DNA of 33,580 bases from a virus. Each line of letters opens with the position of its first letter. Position 1 is the stretch's first letter. The translations under genes and the position numbers were made by a program. The stretch lies in the IMG/VR virus record IMGVR_UViG_3300044695_002617, positions 1 through 33,580 of that record; one strand, 5' to 3'. The notes below the pieces were generated by a model. That model did no database searches. It was given only the letters and a program-made list of their open reading frames with translations, and was not told the origin of the DNA. Below, in pieces: positions 20,851 through 29,117 of this stretch.

Positions 20851-22815
20851 TTATACTTCCCTTCTGGACACGTTGTTGCCAAATGCTGTGGCAGTGTTTC
20901 TGCTCATGTTGCGTTCGATCGCATATCCAAGTTCAACCAAGATGGATTTGATTTCCTTGGTGCCACTGCGTCTGCCACCTGCCATGTCTGCCATTTCCTG
21001 TCTGGACAAACCACGTGATGCAAGTGAACCACCACCCAACACCCGATTGTTCAAATCCAATTGTTTCTTGGTGTTGTCTGCTGTTTCTCTGCTTGATTCT
21101 GCAATCTTCATCAGGCTGTCTTTGAAACCACCAGTGTCCTGTTGTCCTGCGTCTGCCAGTGCACCACCAGCACCAGCAGTGGTTGGTTTATATTCACGGA
21201 TGTTTTTATCTGCCAGATCACGTTGTTGTTTGGCATTTGACAAATCCTTCTGTGCATTCAACAGCAGTTTCTGTGCCTGTTCCAGTTGCGTTTGAAATTC
21301 GGTGTTGTCTGGATATAGCTTGGCATTTGCCAATGCTTGGTTGTACAACCTGCGTTGCCTTGCCACTTCACGTTCTGATGCATTCACCCTGATGTTTGCC
21401 TGCGTCTGTGCTTCATTCAATGCTTTGTATGTATCCACAGTGGATGTGCCACCAGCACCTGCCACTGCTGGTGCAGTGGATGCAACACCACCACCACGCA
21501 TCATCTTTTCAATTTCTGCCTGCCTGCGTGTGAAGTCTTCGATGCTTGGCAAATCACCAATCTTGGACATTCCTTCTGTCATTTTGTCCAGTGCATAGTT
21601 GATGCCAAAACCAGCAGTCACAGCAACAGCAATGGCAGGCAAGGTTGTCAACAATTCCTGTGCAATGGACGTGCCCATTGTCAAAATTGCCTTCATTATC
21701 ACACCTGTGACAGACACACCCACCATTGCCTTCCGCAACGTGGTGAATGCTTCAATCAAGGTGACAACACCTTTGACAATAGGTGATGTTAGAAATATGC
21801 CTGCCAGCACACCACCCACCACACTGATGGCAATTTTGATGTTGCTGAATGCCACCACAAATTTGTTGGCAACGTCTGCGACAAATTTTGGCATCACTTC
21901 CAAACCTGCCAGCATTCCTGCAAAGGTGCCAATCAAGGCATCACCTAGTGCCTTGGTGTCAAACATTTTCATCAAACCATTGGTGATGTTTTCCAACACA
22001 CCACTGGATGAAAGGTTGTTCAGTGCATCTGCAAATTGTTTGACCACTGGCACCACATACCTTAGCAACACACCACCAATTTTTATCATGGCAATGTTCC
22101 ACGCATCACTGAATGATGCCAAACCAGCACCAGCACCATCTGCCATTTCTTTGGACAGTTGACCAAATTTCTGGTTGACCAATTTTTCAACAGCAGTTAA
22201 TGCCTGATCCACACTGCCAAGGTATTGTCCACCTTTGTCAAATTTCAAACCTTCACCCATCAGTTGCTGTCTGGAAATGCCACCACGTGCTAGTGATTCA
22301 AATGCCTCACCAAACCTGCCTGATTTCAGATAACCCAAAGATGTGATGAAACTGTCCAGTGATTCTGTGGTGCCACCAAACACAGTGCCAAGTTTTTCAG
22401 CAATGGGCAGGAATCTTTCTGTGGACAATCCAAATGCTTCCAAAGTCTTGGATGCCTCACCAAGTTGTGCCTGTGTGTATATGGATGGCAGTGCCAGTTT
22501 CTGAACAAAGGAAAGTATCTGTCCTGTGCGTTGTGCACTGCCTGTGATGGCATTCAATGAACGTTGCAAGGTGTCATAGGCAACAGCAGAATCCAATGCA
22601 GTTTTTGCCAAACCAATCATGGGCAATGATGCGACAGTGGCACCAATCGCCAAACCTTTGACAGCACTTACACCTTTGCCTAAAGTGTCACCAATCTTGC
22701 CAGCACCTGCCACCAATTTCTTGCTTGCCGACAGCACCTGATCTGCACCAGCTTTATACCTGTCGGCATTCAGAATGTATTCAGTAATAACTTTGTCAAC
22801 AACCACAGATGCCAT
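20851..22815 (-). CDS. Tail tape measure protein, 654 aa
   Basis: The protein is helical and rich in Ala and Gly. The N-terminal part has the typical TMP layout: YILNADRYKAGADQVLSAS, AVAYDTLQRSLNAITGSAQ and SIYTQAQLGEASKTLEAFG. The middle holds hydrophobic helices (FSNIKIAISVVGGVLAGIFL, LTTLPAIAVAVTAGFGINYAL), as seen in TMPs that enter membranes. A coiled coil lies at about 490-560 (QTQANIRVNASEREVARQRRL). At roughly 0.15 nm per residue this predicts a tail of about 100 nm. It follows the chaperone genes by 12 bases, as in most siphophages. Confidence 0.9.
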   Translation of the reverse strand: MASVVVDKVITEYILNADRYKAGADQVLSASKKLVAGAGKIGDTLGKGVSAVKGLAIGATVASLPMIGLAKTALDSAVAYDTLQRSLNAITGSAQRTGQILSFVQKLALPSIYTQAQLGEASKTLEAFGLSTERFLPIAEKLGTVFGGTTESLDSFITSLGYLKSGRFGEAFESLARGGISRQQLMGEGLKFDKGGQYLGSVDQALTAVEKLVNQKFGQLSKEMADGAGAGLASFSDAWNIAMIKIGGVLLRYVVPVVKQFADALNNLSSSGVLENITNGLMKMFDTKALGDALIGTFAGMLAGLEVMPKFVADVANKFVVAFSNIKIAISVVGGVLAGIFLTSPIVKGVVTLIEAFTTLRKAMVGVSVTGVIMKAILTMGTSIAQELLTTLPAIAVAVTAGFGINYALDKMTEGMSKIGDLPSIEDFTRRQAEIEKMMRGGGVASTAPAVAGAGGTSTVDTYKALNEAQTQANIRVNASEREVARQRRLYNQALANAKLYPDNTEFQTQLEQAQKLLLNAQKDLSNAKQQRDLADKNIREYKPTTAGAGGALADAGQQDTGGFKDSLMKIAESSRETADNTKKQLDLNNRVLGGGSLASRGLSRQEMADMAGGRRSGTKEIKSILVELGYAIERNMSRNTATAFGNNVSRREV

Positions 22816-22827
22816 ATCTTTTCACAC

Positions 22828-23405
22828 TTACCCAACCATTATGACTTGCCTTGCAGGTGATGGACACACTTCATTCAGTGCAATGATTTGCAACACACGC
22901 AGTTGTTTGATGGGTGGCAAATCATCAAACCATTCACCATAGTTGTCCAAGGCAACCCGGCATTTGACTGCGTAATCCGGGTTGTCCTCTAGTCTTTTTT
23001 TTGGTCTACAAAAATTGCGTAATCAGATGCCTTGTTACTTGCCAATTCATCCAGTGCACGCACGACACCTGCAAAGATTGGGCACGCACGTTTGGCAATG
23101 GTCAACCATGCAAGTTCAGATTGAAACTCTTCATCCAATGCCAGCATGGACAGCATCTTCACCTGTGCCAGAATGCCCAAATTGTCTGTTGCCACGTCTT
23201 TCCACGCAGGCAGACATCTGCCACCCTGCACTGTCTTTGCCATTTCTGTTGACCATCGAACTGCTTCCGTTTCAACACGTGTGCGTTCTTCCATGTCCAC
23301 CAAGATTTTGAATCGGCAGGACACACCATCAATGATCTTGATTTCCGCAACATCTGATGGTGGTGCTGATTCTGCAAGAATTTTGTTGACCAAATCGCCA
23401 ATCAT
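22828..23405 (-). CDS. Tail assembly chaperone frameshift product (G-T type)
   Basis: A ribosome that slips -1 on the A8 run at 22995-23002 reads on past the TAG at 22989. The product has 137 residues from the zero frame, then about 55 from the -1 frame (RLEDNPDYAVKCRVAL...), ending in TAA at 22828-22830. It has 192 residues in total. The exact join is complement(22995..23405) with complement(22828..22995), with base 22995 read twice. In lambda and many siphophages such G-T products chaperone the tape measure. The location, immediately upstream of the tape measure, fits, as does the downstream hairpin. Confidence 0.85.
22953..23002 (-). promoter_or_regulatory. -1 programmed frameshift signal: slippery A-run and hairpin
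   Basis: On the minus strand the zero-frame codons CAA AAA AAA precede GAC TAG, so the heptamer A AAA AAA sits at 22995-23001 within the A8 run 22995-23002. About 10 bases downstream an exact 8-base stem CAACCCGG (22984-22977) and CCGGGTTG (22960-22953) with a 16-base loop forms a stimulatory hairpin. The -1 frame stays open for 55 codons. Confidence 0.88.
22989..23405 (-). CDS. Tail assembly chaperone, zero-frame product (G type), 138 aa
   Basis: The protein starts MIGDLVNKILAESAPP at an ATG that overlaps the preceding stop (ATGA), and ends DYAIFVDQKKD. It is helical in its second half (LGILAQVKMLSMLALDEEFQSEL). It lies between the tail tube and the tape measure, which is the usual place for the chaperone. 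Most ribosomes should end here; a smaller share slips to make the longer product. Sequence alone does not show family identity, so the assignment rests on location and frameshift signal. Confidence 0.85.
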   Translation of the reverse strand: MIGDLVNKILAESAPPSDVAEIKIIDGVSCRFKILVDMEERTRVETEAVRWSTEMAKTVQGGRCLPAWKDVATDNLGILAQVKMLSMLALDEEFQSELAWLTIAKRACPIFAGVVRALDELASNKASDYAIFVDQKKD

Positions 23406-23536
23406 TCTTTGCCTGCCTCACCATCAACTGGTGCTGGTGCATCAACTGTGGTGGTGGTTTCTTTTGCGTCTTGGCACTGGTGATTGCGGAAACCACCTGC
23501 CACTTCTTCTGTTTGTATGTTTTTGTCTTTTGCCAT
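23402..23536 (-). CDS. Small hypothetical protein, 44 aa, between tail tube and chaperone
   Basis: The frame starts MAKDKNIQTEEVAGGFRN and ends VDAPAPVDGEAGKE. It is acidic and probably disordered. A ribosome site AAGGA lies about 10 bases upstream, and the stop overlaps the chaperone start as ATGA. I recognise no family. The gene is in the native base style. Small proteins in this slot are common in siphophages and are often of unknown function. Confidence 0.68.
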   Translation of the reverse strand: MAKDKNIQTEEVAGGFRNHQCQDAKETTTTVDAPAPVDGEAGKE

Positions 23537-23572
23537 TTGTTTGGATTCCTTACAATTATTTGTTTGGTTACC

Positions 23573-24334
23573 TTACGATTTTACTACCTGTCCAAGCCCT
23601 TTGAATGAATACTGTTCAGTGATAATTCCAGATTCCGGAATGGTCAATGAAGCGGATTCAATGCTGGTGTTGCCAGTGTAGGTGCCAAGTGTCGCAACAG
23701 TAGCAACAATTTGACATAGTGTGGTGCCTGTCAAACACAGGTTCCACAACGTGTTGCCAGTGCTGGTGGTTGGCACACCACGTTGTTCCCAATCAAAATT
23801 GACCAAAATCAGGTTGTCACGTTCCACAGTGATTTCAGCACTGGTGAGCACCACAGGAAAGACCAAAACCATACCACCTGCACTGATGGAAACAGTGGTG
23901 GACAAACCTGCCAGTGATCCATTCAAAGTGTCCAAGATGCTTGTGGTGTCGGCATCAGCAATCTGCATCACACCACTGCCTGTCACCTTAGTGCCAGTTG
24001 CCTGATAGGTTTCAAATTCGTCTGCACGTCCACTGCATTCCTGTTGCGTGGTTGCCACATTGACAGACAATGAACGCACCTTGGCAAGATACAATGTGGC
24101 ACCCACTGTTGCCACAGATAGTGTCAAAGATGTTTGCCGGACACTGGTTGCTGTCCGCATGATTTCGGTTTTGGCATCAAACATCCGTTTCACTGGCACT
24201 GCTGTTGAATGTCGTTCCGCACCACCTTTGCCTTCTTCAGTGGATGCCGAAATTTTGAATGACACGTTGGTGAAATCAGCCAAGTATGCTGTGCCACCCA
24301 ATGTGTATGCTGTCAAATCACCTGCGTATTTCAT
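23573..24334 (-). CDS. Major tail tube protein
   Basis: The 253-residue product is beta-rich and begins MKYAGDLTAYTLGGTAYLADFTNVSFKIS, which fits the first strands of a tail tube protomer. Other segments (RMFDAKTEIMRTATSVRQTS, LTSAEITVERDNLILVNFDWEQRG) match the phage tail tube style. The C-terminal half shows SIESASLTIPESGIITEQYSFKG, ending in a strand. Its position after the connectors and before the chaperone and tape measure is the normal slot. Assignment is from order and composition; no direct family motif is conclusive. Confidence 0.78.
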   Translation of the reverse strand: MKYAGDLTAYTLGGTAYLADFTNVSFKISASTEEGKGGAERHSTAVPVKRMFDAKTEIMRTATSVRQTSLTLSVATVGATLYLAKVRSLSVNVATTQQECSGRADEFETYQATGTKVTGSGVMQIADADTTSILDTLNGSLAGLSTTVSISAGGMVLVFPVVLTSAEITVERDNLILVNFDWEQRGVPTTSTGNTLWNLCLTGTTLCQIVATVATLGTYTGNTSIESASLTIPESGIITEQYSFKGLGQVVKS

Positions 24335-24346
24335 CTTCTTATTTTC

Positions 24347-24913
24347 CTATGGCAAGAAATTCCATTTGATGTATGAATCATAGAATGCCTTCCTGTACAT
24401 TTTAACACGTTTGCCCAATGCACCTTTGTCACCTTTGCCCCAAAGTCCACGTCCCACCATCTTCTTGGTGCCACTAGGCAATACAGCAAATAATGCACCA
24501 CCTGCACTGCTGTCAAAACCAGCAGTGATTTTGTAGTACATATTCTTCTTCTGCTTGCTGACAAATTTGGAACGTTGCAGGTTGCCACTGATTTCACCAA
24601 TGGGCAGTGTGGGTGCCTTCACCACACCAGATCGTGCCTTTTCTTTGCGTCTGATGTCTTTGTGCACACCACGTTTGCGTCCAGTGGGTGTGGATTCTGA
24701 TGCCGATTGCCCACGTCCAAACGGATGTCCAGTGCGTGCCAGCCACTTCTTTCTTGCCTTGCCAACTGGTTGTGCACCTTCTGTGAAATTTTTCATATCA
24801 TCAAAAATGTTCTGCCTGATGATTTCAACTGCTTCATCCATGCTGGCATTGATTTTCTTGAATTTTGCCACCATTGCCTGATAGTGTTGAGTGTCTGTGC
24901 GTCTCACTGCCAT
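24347..24913 (-). CDS. HK97 gp10-like tail completion or neck protein
   Basis: The 188-residue protein has a helical start (QHYQAMVAKFKKINASMDEAVEIIRQ) and a long basic middle with RKKWLARTGHPFGRGQSAS, TGRKRGVHKDIRRKEK. The end is YYKITAGFDSSAGGALFAVLPSGT. Basic proteins of this size before the tube gene are often HK97 gp10-like, acting at the head-tail junction. The start overlaps the upstream stop by 10 bases. The middle is more basic than the family's usual members, so this is a tentative assignment. Confidence 0.6.
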   Translation of the reverse strand: MAVRRTDTQHYQAMVAKFKKINASMDEAVEIIRQNIFDDMKNFTEGAQPVGKARKKWLARTGHPFGRGQSASESTPTGRKRGVHKDIRRKEKARSGVVKAPTLPIGEISGNLQRSKFVSKQKKNMYYKITAGFDSSAGGALFAVLPSGTKKMVGRGLWGKGDKGALGKRVKMYRKAFYDSYIKWNFLP

Positions 24914-25347
24914 GTGGTTGTCCTCACCTGAAATGACAGCATGACAGCAACTGCGTTGTCTTCATCATCAAGTGGCATTGGTGTCCATTCTGTCACCAGT
25001 GGCAAATACCCAATGCCAGCAAATGGTGATGGTGCTGGTGGCACTGTCGCATGGTTTTCTGAAAATGGTGTCAGCAGTTGTATCAATGCTTCTGCCTTGA
25101 TTGCCATCAATTCCTGTGGATCAACACCAGCAACCACAGGCAGTGGGAATTGCCCACCAATCTGCCATGTCCATGTCTGTTCCACGCTTCTGCCAGCCAA
25201 TTCTCGTGAACATGATTCCAGTGATAAAACAGCACGTGGCAACTGTGGCAGTGGTTTTGCTGTCCTGCCGGGTGCAATGGTCGTGGCATTCCACGCAGTC
25301 TTGATTTGCGTGGCAATATGGTCAAACAAAATTTGGTAGTGTGCCAT
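24904..25347 (-). CDS. Tail terminator / completion protein, 147 aa
   Basis: The protein starts MAHYQILFDHIATQIKTAWN, typical of the first helix of tail terminator proteins, and then has beta strands (RAVLSLESCSRELAGRS, TWTWQIGGQFPLP) and a helix (ELMAIKAEALIQLLTPF). The end returns to strands (VAVMLSFQVRTTTW). This alpha/beta layout matches gpU-like or HK97-type tail terminators, which cap the tube and contact the head. It follows the head stopper gene with a TGATG overlap. Family identity is by pattern and order. Confidence 0.65.
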   Translation of the reverse strand: MAHYQILFDHIATQIKTAWNATTIAPGRTAKPLPQLPRAVLSLESCSRELAGRSVEQTWTWQIGGQFPLPVVAGVDPQELMAIKAEALIQLLTPFSENHATVPPAPSPFAGIGYLPLVTEWTPMPLDDEDNAVAVMLSFQVRTTTWQ

Positions 25348-25691
25348 CAGTGTTTCACCTGCACTGCGTAAATGACAGTGTGATCTGATGCCAACATTTG
25401 GTTGTTGGTCTGCACCTTTTCAATTGCGTACACATCACCATTATATTCAATGGTGCCACCCACTTCAGTGGCAGACAAAGTGTCCATGTCAATGTCCACA
25501 AAGAAAGACCATCCATTGGAAACATCACGTCCAAAGGCATCATAGGCAACAGATGGTGATAACTGCTGTGCACATCCACGCACTAAAATGCCGGGTGTAT
25601 CTGGTGCAAAACCTTCCACCACATTGGTGGCATTCAATCGTGCCGATTGCCCAAAGATGCGGAATGTGTGTGGTTTGAATGGTAATGCCAT
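25347..25691 (-). CDS. Head-tail stopper / head closure protein, 114 aa
   Basis: This beta-rich protein starts MALPFKPHTFRIFGQSARLN and shows VRGCAQQLSPSVAYDAFGRDVSNGWSFFVDID, then TEVGGTIEYNGDVYAIEKVQ. The segment I-x-Y-N-G-x-x-Y-x-I-E resembles the barrel of SPP1 gp16-like stoppers, which close the portal after packaging. Size and location after the adaptor gene fit. It overlaps the adaptor gene at the stop/start and the tail terminator at TGATG. Confidence 0.7.
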   Translation of the reverse strand: MALPFKPHTFRIFGQSARLNATNVVEGFAPDTPGILVRGCAQQLSPSVAYDAFGRDVSNGWSFFVDIDMDTLSATEVGGTIEYNGDVYAIEKVQTNNQMLASDHTVIYAVQVKH

Positions 25692-26293
25692 CAGGACAAC
25701 CTATAATACATTGCAATGGATTTTGCACGTTTCCGCAGTTCTGTCACAGGGTTGTCCGGTGTGCTGATTTCAATTAATCCAGTCTTCACACGTGAAGTTA
25801 CACCTGCCTTGCCACTGCCTTCTTCAATTGCACGTGCAGATGCCAGCAGGCAGATTGCTTCATTCACCAGATCATCAATGCCAGCAGATGCCATGTACCC
25901 AAAGGCACCAGTGATTTCCAGACGTGTCTGTGGTTTCTGCCTAAAAATGATTTGCGTCCAAGGTGCACTGCCAGTGGGCATTTCGTAATCATCCCACTGC
26001 ACAAAGGTGACACCAAGGTTGTTTGTGCCAACACCAGATTTCACCAAGGTGGGCACAGCAGACAGTGGTGTCGGCAAATCTAAAATCCACCCACGTCTGT
26101 CTGCCTGTATATCTCGCACATCAAAGGTTTTGGTGGTGGATGTTGCCAAAAATGGTTTGACACCCACCAACATTTCCCATTCACCCACACTGCTGTTCAG
26201 CAATCTGGTTGCGTCTGCATCCGAAATTGCTGTGTCCACAAATCCGTTGGAAACCAAGTAATTTGCCAGTTCAGTGTAGGTGATGTATGCCAT
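25691..26293 (-). CDS. Head-tail adaptor protein, 200 aa
   Basis: The protein starts MAYITYTELANYLVSNGFVDTAISDADATRLLN, a helical start typical of HK97 gp6 / SPP1 gp15 adaptors. It continues with beta parts (IIFRQKPQTRLEITGAFGYM) and ends in helices (DDLVNEAICLLASARAIEEG). Residues CLLASARAI and the long loop between helices match the family. It binds to the portal ring and to the stopper. It is longer than most gp6 proteins (around 110 aa) but close to the larger gp15-like forms. Confidence 0.72.
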   Translation of the reverse strand: MAYITYTELANYLVSNGFVDTAISDADATRLLNSSVGEWEMLVGVKPFLATSTTKTFDVRDIQADRRGWILDLPTPLSAVPTLVKSGVGTNNLGVTFVQWDDYEMPTGSAPWTQIIFRQKPQTRLEITGAFGYMASAGIDDLVNEAICLLASARAIEEGSGKAGVTSRVKTGLIEISTPDNPVTELRKRAKSIAMYYRLS

Positions 26294-26301
26294 GTCTTAC
26301 C

Positions 26302-26757
26302 TTATGACCAAGTGCCAGCAACAACCACTGGTTGTCCTGCATTTTGGTTTGCAGTTGTCACCTGCGTGACTGCTTGGTTGCGTGGCAGTGCCAATGCAAC
26401 AATGCCACTGATGGCAGTGTTGGCAGTGTTTCTGTCAATCGCAATTCGCACATATCTGTGGGTGCATTGGGAAACAACAAATGCAACCTTTTGCAAGGTG
26501 TGTGCATCTGTCCATGCAAACGATGCACCAGTGATGTCTGCCCATGTGGTGCCATCATTGGATCGTTGCAATTTGAAGGTGCCAGTACCTGTTGCAGTGA
26601 CAACACCAAGATCAATGATGATGTTCAACTGCATATCAGACAGCAAATCAATTGCACTGCTGTTGACATCTGTAGTGCCAGCAGACAATGCCTTGGTTGT
26701 TGGTGCTGTCGCATCAGGAAAGACGGTGACGATTTGGAATTGGTTCAGTTGTGCCAT
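26302..26757 (-). CDS. Probable capsid decoration or head protein, 151 aa
   Basis: The product, beginning MAQLNQFQIVTVFPDATAPT, is a beta-sandwich type with FKLQRSNDGTTWADITGAS and HRYVRIAIDRNTANTAISGIVAL. That pattern resembles carbohydrate-binding or discoidin-like domains, often seen in capsid decoration proteins or accessory head proteins. It directly follows the major capsid gene (TAATG overlap). The name is therefore positional, and a decoration role has not been shown by motif. Confidence 0.65.
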   Translation of the reverse strand: MAQLNQFQIVTVFPDATAPTTKALSAGTTDVNSSAIDLLSDMQLNIIIDLGVVTATGTGTFKLQRSNDGTTWADITGASFAWTDAHTLQKVAFVVSQCTHRYVRIAIDRNTANTAISGIVALALPRNQAVTQVTTANQNAGQPVVVAGTWS

Positions 26758-27968
26758 TATGGTTTCACCTGTAGTCGTGCAAATGCTTCTTCCAAGACAG
26801 GTGCACCATCACTGTACTTGTGCATCACGTATCCCACTTCACCAGCAGATGCGTATGGGTCTTGATCCAATACCTGAATTGTCAAATTCATGAAATCATA
26901 AATTCTATAGTATTGGAAATCACCAAACACGCAGGCATAGGTGCCAGCAGTTAATGCTGTTGGTGCAGATTCACTTTCGTAAAGTGGTCTGCCTTTCAGC
27001 ACCATTGGTGTGCCAATTGCCAAGGCATTGCCAACACCAGCACCATCAGTGAAGATGTACTGTCCGGCAGTGTCTTTGAGTTTCATGACAGCAGTCACAA
27101 ATTGTCGGCTTCCAACCCACGAACCACGATTTCGTATGGTTGCCTTACAATTCATCATCACAGACAGAATATCATCAGATGCGATCGAAGCACCTGCTGT
27201 CTGCACATCACGTGATGTTGGGATACCATCAGCAGATGCAGTGAAGATGCCAAGCCATTGACCAGTGCCATTACCTGTCATGCCTGCTTCTTCCTCTTTC
27301 AATCGGGTGACGTAATCCAATTCACCTGCCAACCATGCCTCCACATTGATGATTGATTGTTCGATCAACAATCGTGAATTGCTGGTTTTGACTGTGACAC
27401 GATTTGGTCTGAATTCACGTTGCCCAACATTGACGCTGGATGCAATTGCAGTTTCAGTTTCACCTTGCCAGTACGCAGTGGCACGGTTCACTTGTTTTGG
27501 AATTGCAACGTTTGCCCCAATTTGCTGAACGTTAGAAATCTGCCGAAGGAAAATCGGGTTGTCAACTGGTTGAATGATTTCGTTTGCCAGTGCTGTGGGC
27601 ACCAAGAAACCACCTTGGACGTTTGGATTCACTTGCTGGTTGGCACGGATTTGTGCAACAGCACCCATGTCACCACGCAGGTATTGTCGGAATGCACGCA
27701 CGTGTGCGTCTTCAGCAGGTGCAGGTGCCTTGCCACCCATGATGGATGGGTTGGTGCCTTCTTCACTGATGAAAGATCGTGCACTGTCAATGTTTGCAAT
27801 TGCTTCCAATTGCTTCTTGGCATCAAGCATATCTGCCACTGCGGAATCAAACCTTGCTTCCACGTCTGCTGGCATCGCAATTCCTTTGCCAGCATATTCG
27901 CTTCGGATTTGATCCACAAATGCGATTGCCTCAGCCAACTGTTTGTTTAGTTGTTCTTTGGTTTTCAT
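26757..27968 (-). CDS. Major capsid protein, HK97 fold
   Basis: The 403-residue protein has an N-terminal coiled coil (TKEQLNKQLAEAIAFVDQIRSEYA and ADMLDAKKQLEAIANIDS), the delta or scaffold domain removed by protease. The body follows with QGGFLVPTALANEIIQPVDN, VGQREFRPNRVTVKTSNSRLLIEQ, and a C-terminal FGDFQYYRIYDFMNLTIQVLDQ. These match the HK97 gp5 family: G-G-x-L-V-P, the P-domain and the E-loop order. The delta-domain cut is probably near residue 80-100. Its ATG overlaps the protease stop (ATGA). Confidence 0.93.
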   Translation of the reverse strand: MKTKEQLNKQLAEAIAFVDQIRSEYAGKGIAMPADVEARFDSAVADMLDAKKQLEAIANIDSARSFISEEGTNPSIMGGKAPAPAEDAHVRAFRQYLRGDMGAVAQIRANQQVNPNVQGGFLVPTALANEIIQPVDNPIFLRQISNVQQIGANVAIPKQVNRATAYWQGETETAIASSVNVGQREFRPNRVTVKTSNSRLLIEQSIINVEAWLAGELDYVTRLKEEEAGMTGNGTGQWLGIFTASADGIPTSRDVQTAGASIASDDILSVMMNCKATIRNRGSWVGSRQFVTAVMKLKDTAGQYIFTDGAGVGNALAIGTPMVLKGRPLYESESAPTALTAGTYACVFGDFQYYRIYDFMNLTIQVLDQDPYASAGEVGYVMHKYSDGAPVLEEAFARLQVKP

Positions 27969-29116
27969 TTTAGGATGTCCTTTATTTGGTCAAATTTTGC
28001 CTGTTGTCTTTCCAGTGCAGTGGGCATTTCTGCCTGTGCAATCAGTGCGTCCAATTCTGTCCGCAGTGCGTGGATGGATTCCAAGGTTGTTTTGCCAAGT
28101 GTTTTGTTGTCTGCGTGTCTTAGTGTTGCCACTTCAGACGCACGTTCTGTGACCAATCGCAACGCACCAAGAGCATTTGCAAGTTGATCTGCAAGAGTGA
28201 TGCCAGCATGAGAATCACCCAAATCATTTCGGACAGATGTTGCTTCACTGTCCGGCACAGCAGGAAAGTTCACCTGCGAAACTTCATACATTTTTGCAAG
28301 TCTGGTGAACAGGTAGCACGATCTGGTGCATTTCCTGATGGATTCCATATCAAACAAATTCATGTCCATGCCAAGGTTCTGAGCACCCAACAGCAGTGAT
28401 TCACCATTCTCAAATTGGATGTAATCACCAACAGTGAAACCAATGGACAACCCAACCTTCTTGCCTGCCTGCAATCGTTCGATTGCAACTGTGCGTGCGT
28501 CTTGTGCGTCACCAGTCGTGTGGTAATCCACTTCCACTTCAATGCCATTTCCATTGTCCACTGCTGATTTGATGTACCCAATGGCAAGATCATCTGCGTC
28601 ATGGTTGCCAAGAAATGCACCATTTGCAACAAAGTCTGGAAGGCATGACGTGGCACTGCCGGGTGCAAACACACTGTTGTAGGTGTCCATCCTGCCATAC
28701 ATCAATGCCATGCCCATCAATCCGGCAGTGGTGGCATCTGCACCTTCCATACGCAAATTGAATTGCCTGTGTTGTCGTGTGTTCATTTCCATGTTTTCAC
28801 TCTTTTGCTGTTGGTCAACTATTTGTTTGTATACCTTACGAAACCAATCACGTCCGGGAGCACCTCCCCAAAGTAGTGCAGACACCATTGCTGGTGAATC
28901 AGATGGTTCATCCAAAAATCTTTCATTGCGTCCCCACCATCTGTTGCCTTTTCTGATTTTTGCTTCTGTCTGTGCTTCACCACGTGCCATTGAACGTGCT
29001 TCTTTGATGGTGGCAGGTTCCAACCCATCACCACCTTTGCCTTCTTCAAACAGCACCAACCCACGTTTACACGCACGTTGCACTGCTTCTGGTGGTGTCA
29101 TGTTGATTTCTGCCAT
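27965..29116 (-). CDS. Capsid maturation protease with extra N-terminal domain
   Basis: The C-terminal part fits the HK97 family prohead protease: FLGNHDADDLAIGYI gives the catalytic His at about 172, and GLSIGFTVGDY gives the Ser at about 224. The helical C-terminus is followed by a coiled coil (LRTELDALIAQAEMPTAL). Unusually, residues 1 to about 105 form another domain: MTPPEAVQRACKRGLVLFEEG, then EPATIKEARSMARGEAQTE, NRWWGRNERFLDEPSD and ALLWGGAPGRDWFRKVYKQI. This resembles a domain found in some phage and prophage proteins fused with head proteins, whose role is unknown. The protease cleaves the major capsid delta domain and itself. Internal ATGs near residue 109-111 might allow a shorter product. 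Confidence 0.85.
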   Translation of the reverse strand: MAEINMTPPEAVQRACKRGLVLFEEGKGGDGLEPATIKEARSMARGEAQTEAKIRKGNRWWGRNERFLDEPSDSPAMVSALLWGGAPGRDWFRKVYKQIVDQQQKSENMEMNTRQHRQFNLRMEGADATTAGLMGMALMYGRMDTYNSVFAPGSATSCLPDFVANGAFLGNHDADDLAIGYIKSAVDNGNGIEVEVDYHTTGDAQDARTVAIERLQAGKKVGLSIGFTVGDYIQFENGESLLLGAQNLGMDMNLFDMESIRKCTRSCYLFTRLAKMYEVSQVNFPAVPDSEATSVRNDLGDSHAGITLADQLANALGALRLVTERASEVATLRHADNKTLGKTTLESIHALRTELDALIAQAEMPTALERQQAKFDQIKDILK

Positions 29117-29117
29117 T

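Noticed and set aside
22995-23002. A8 run as a sequencing error that splits one gene
   Set aside because: The run lies at the canonical place for a tail chaperone frameshift, has the correct heptamer phase, and is followed by an exact 8-base-pair hairpin at proper distance.
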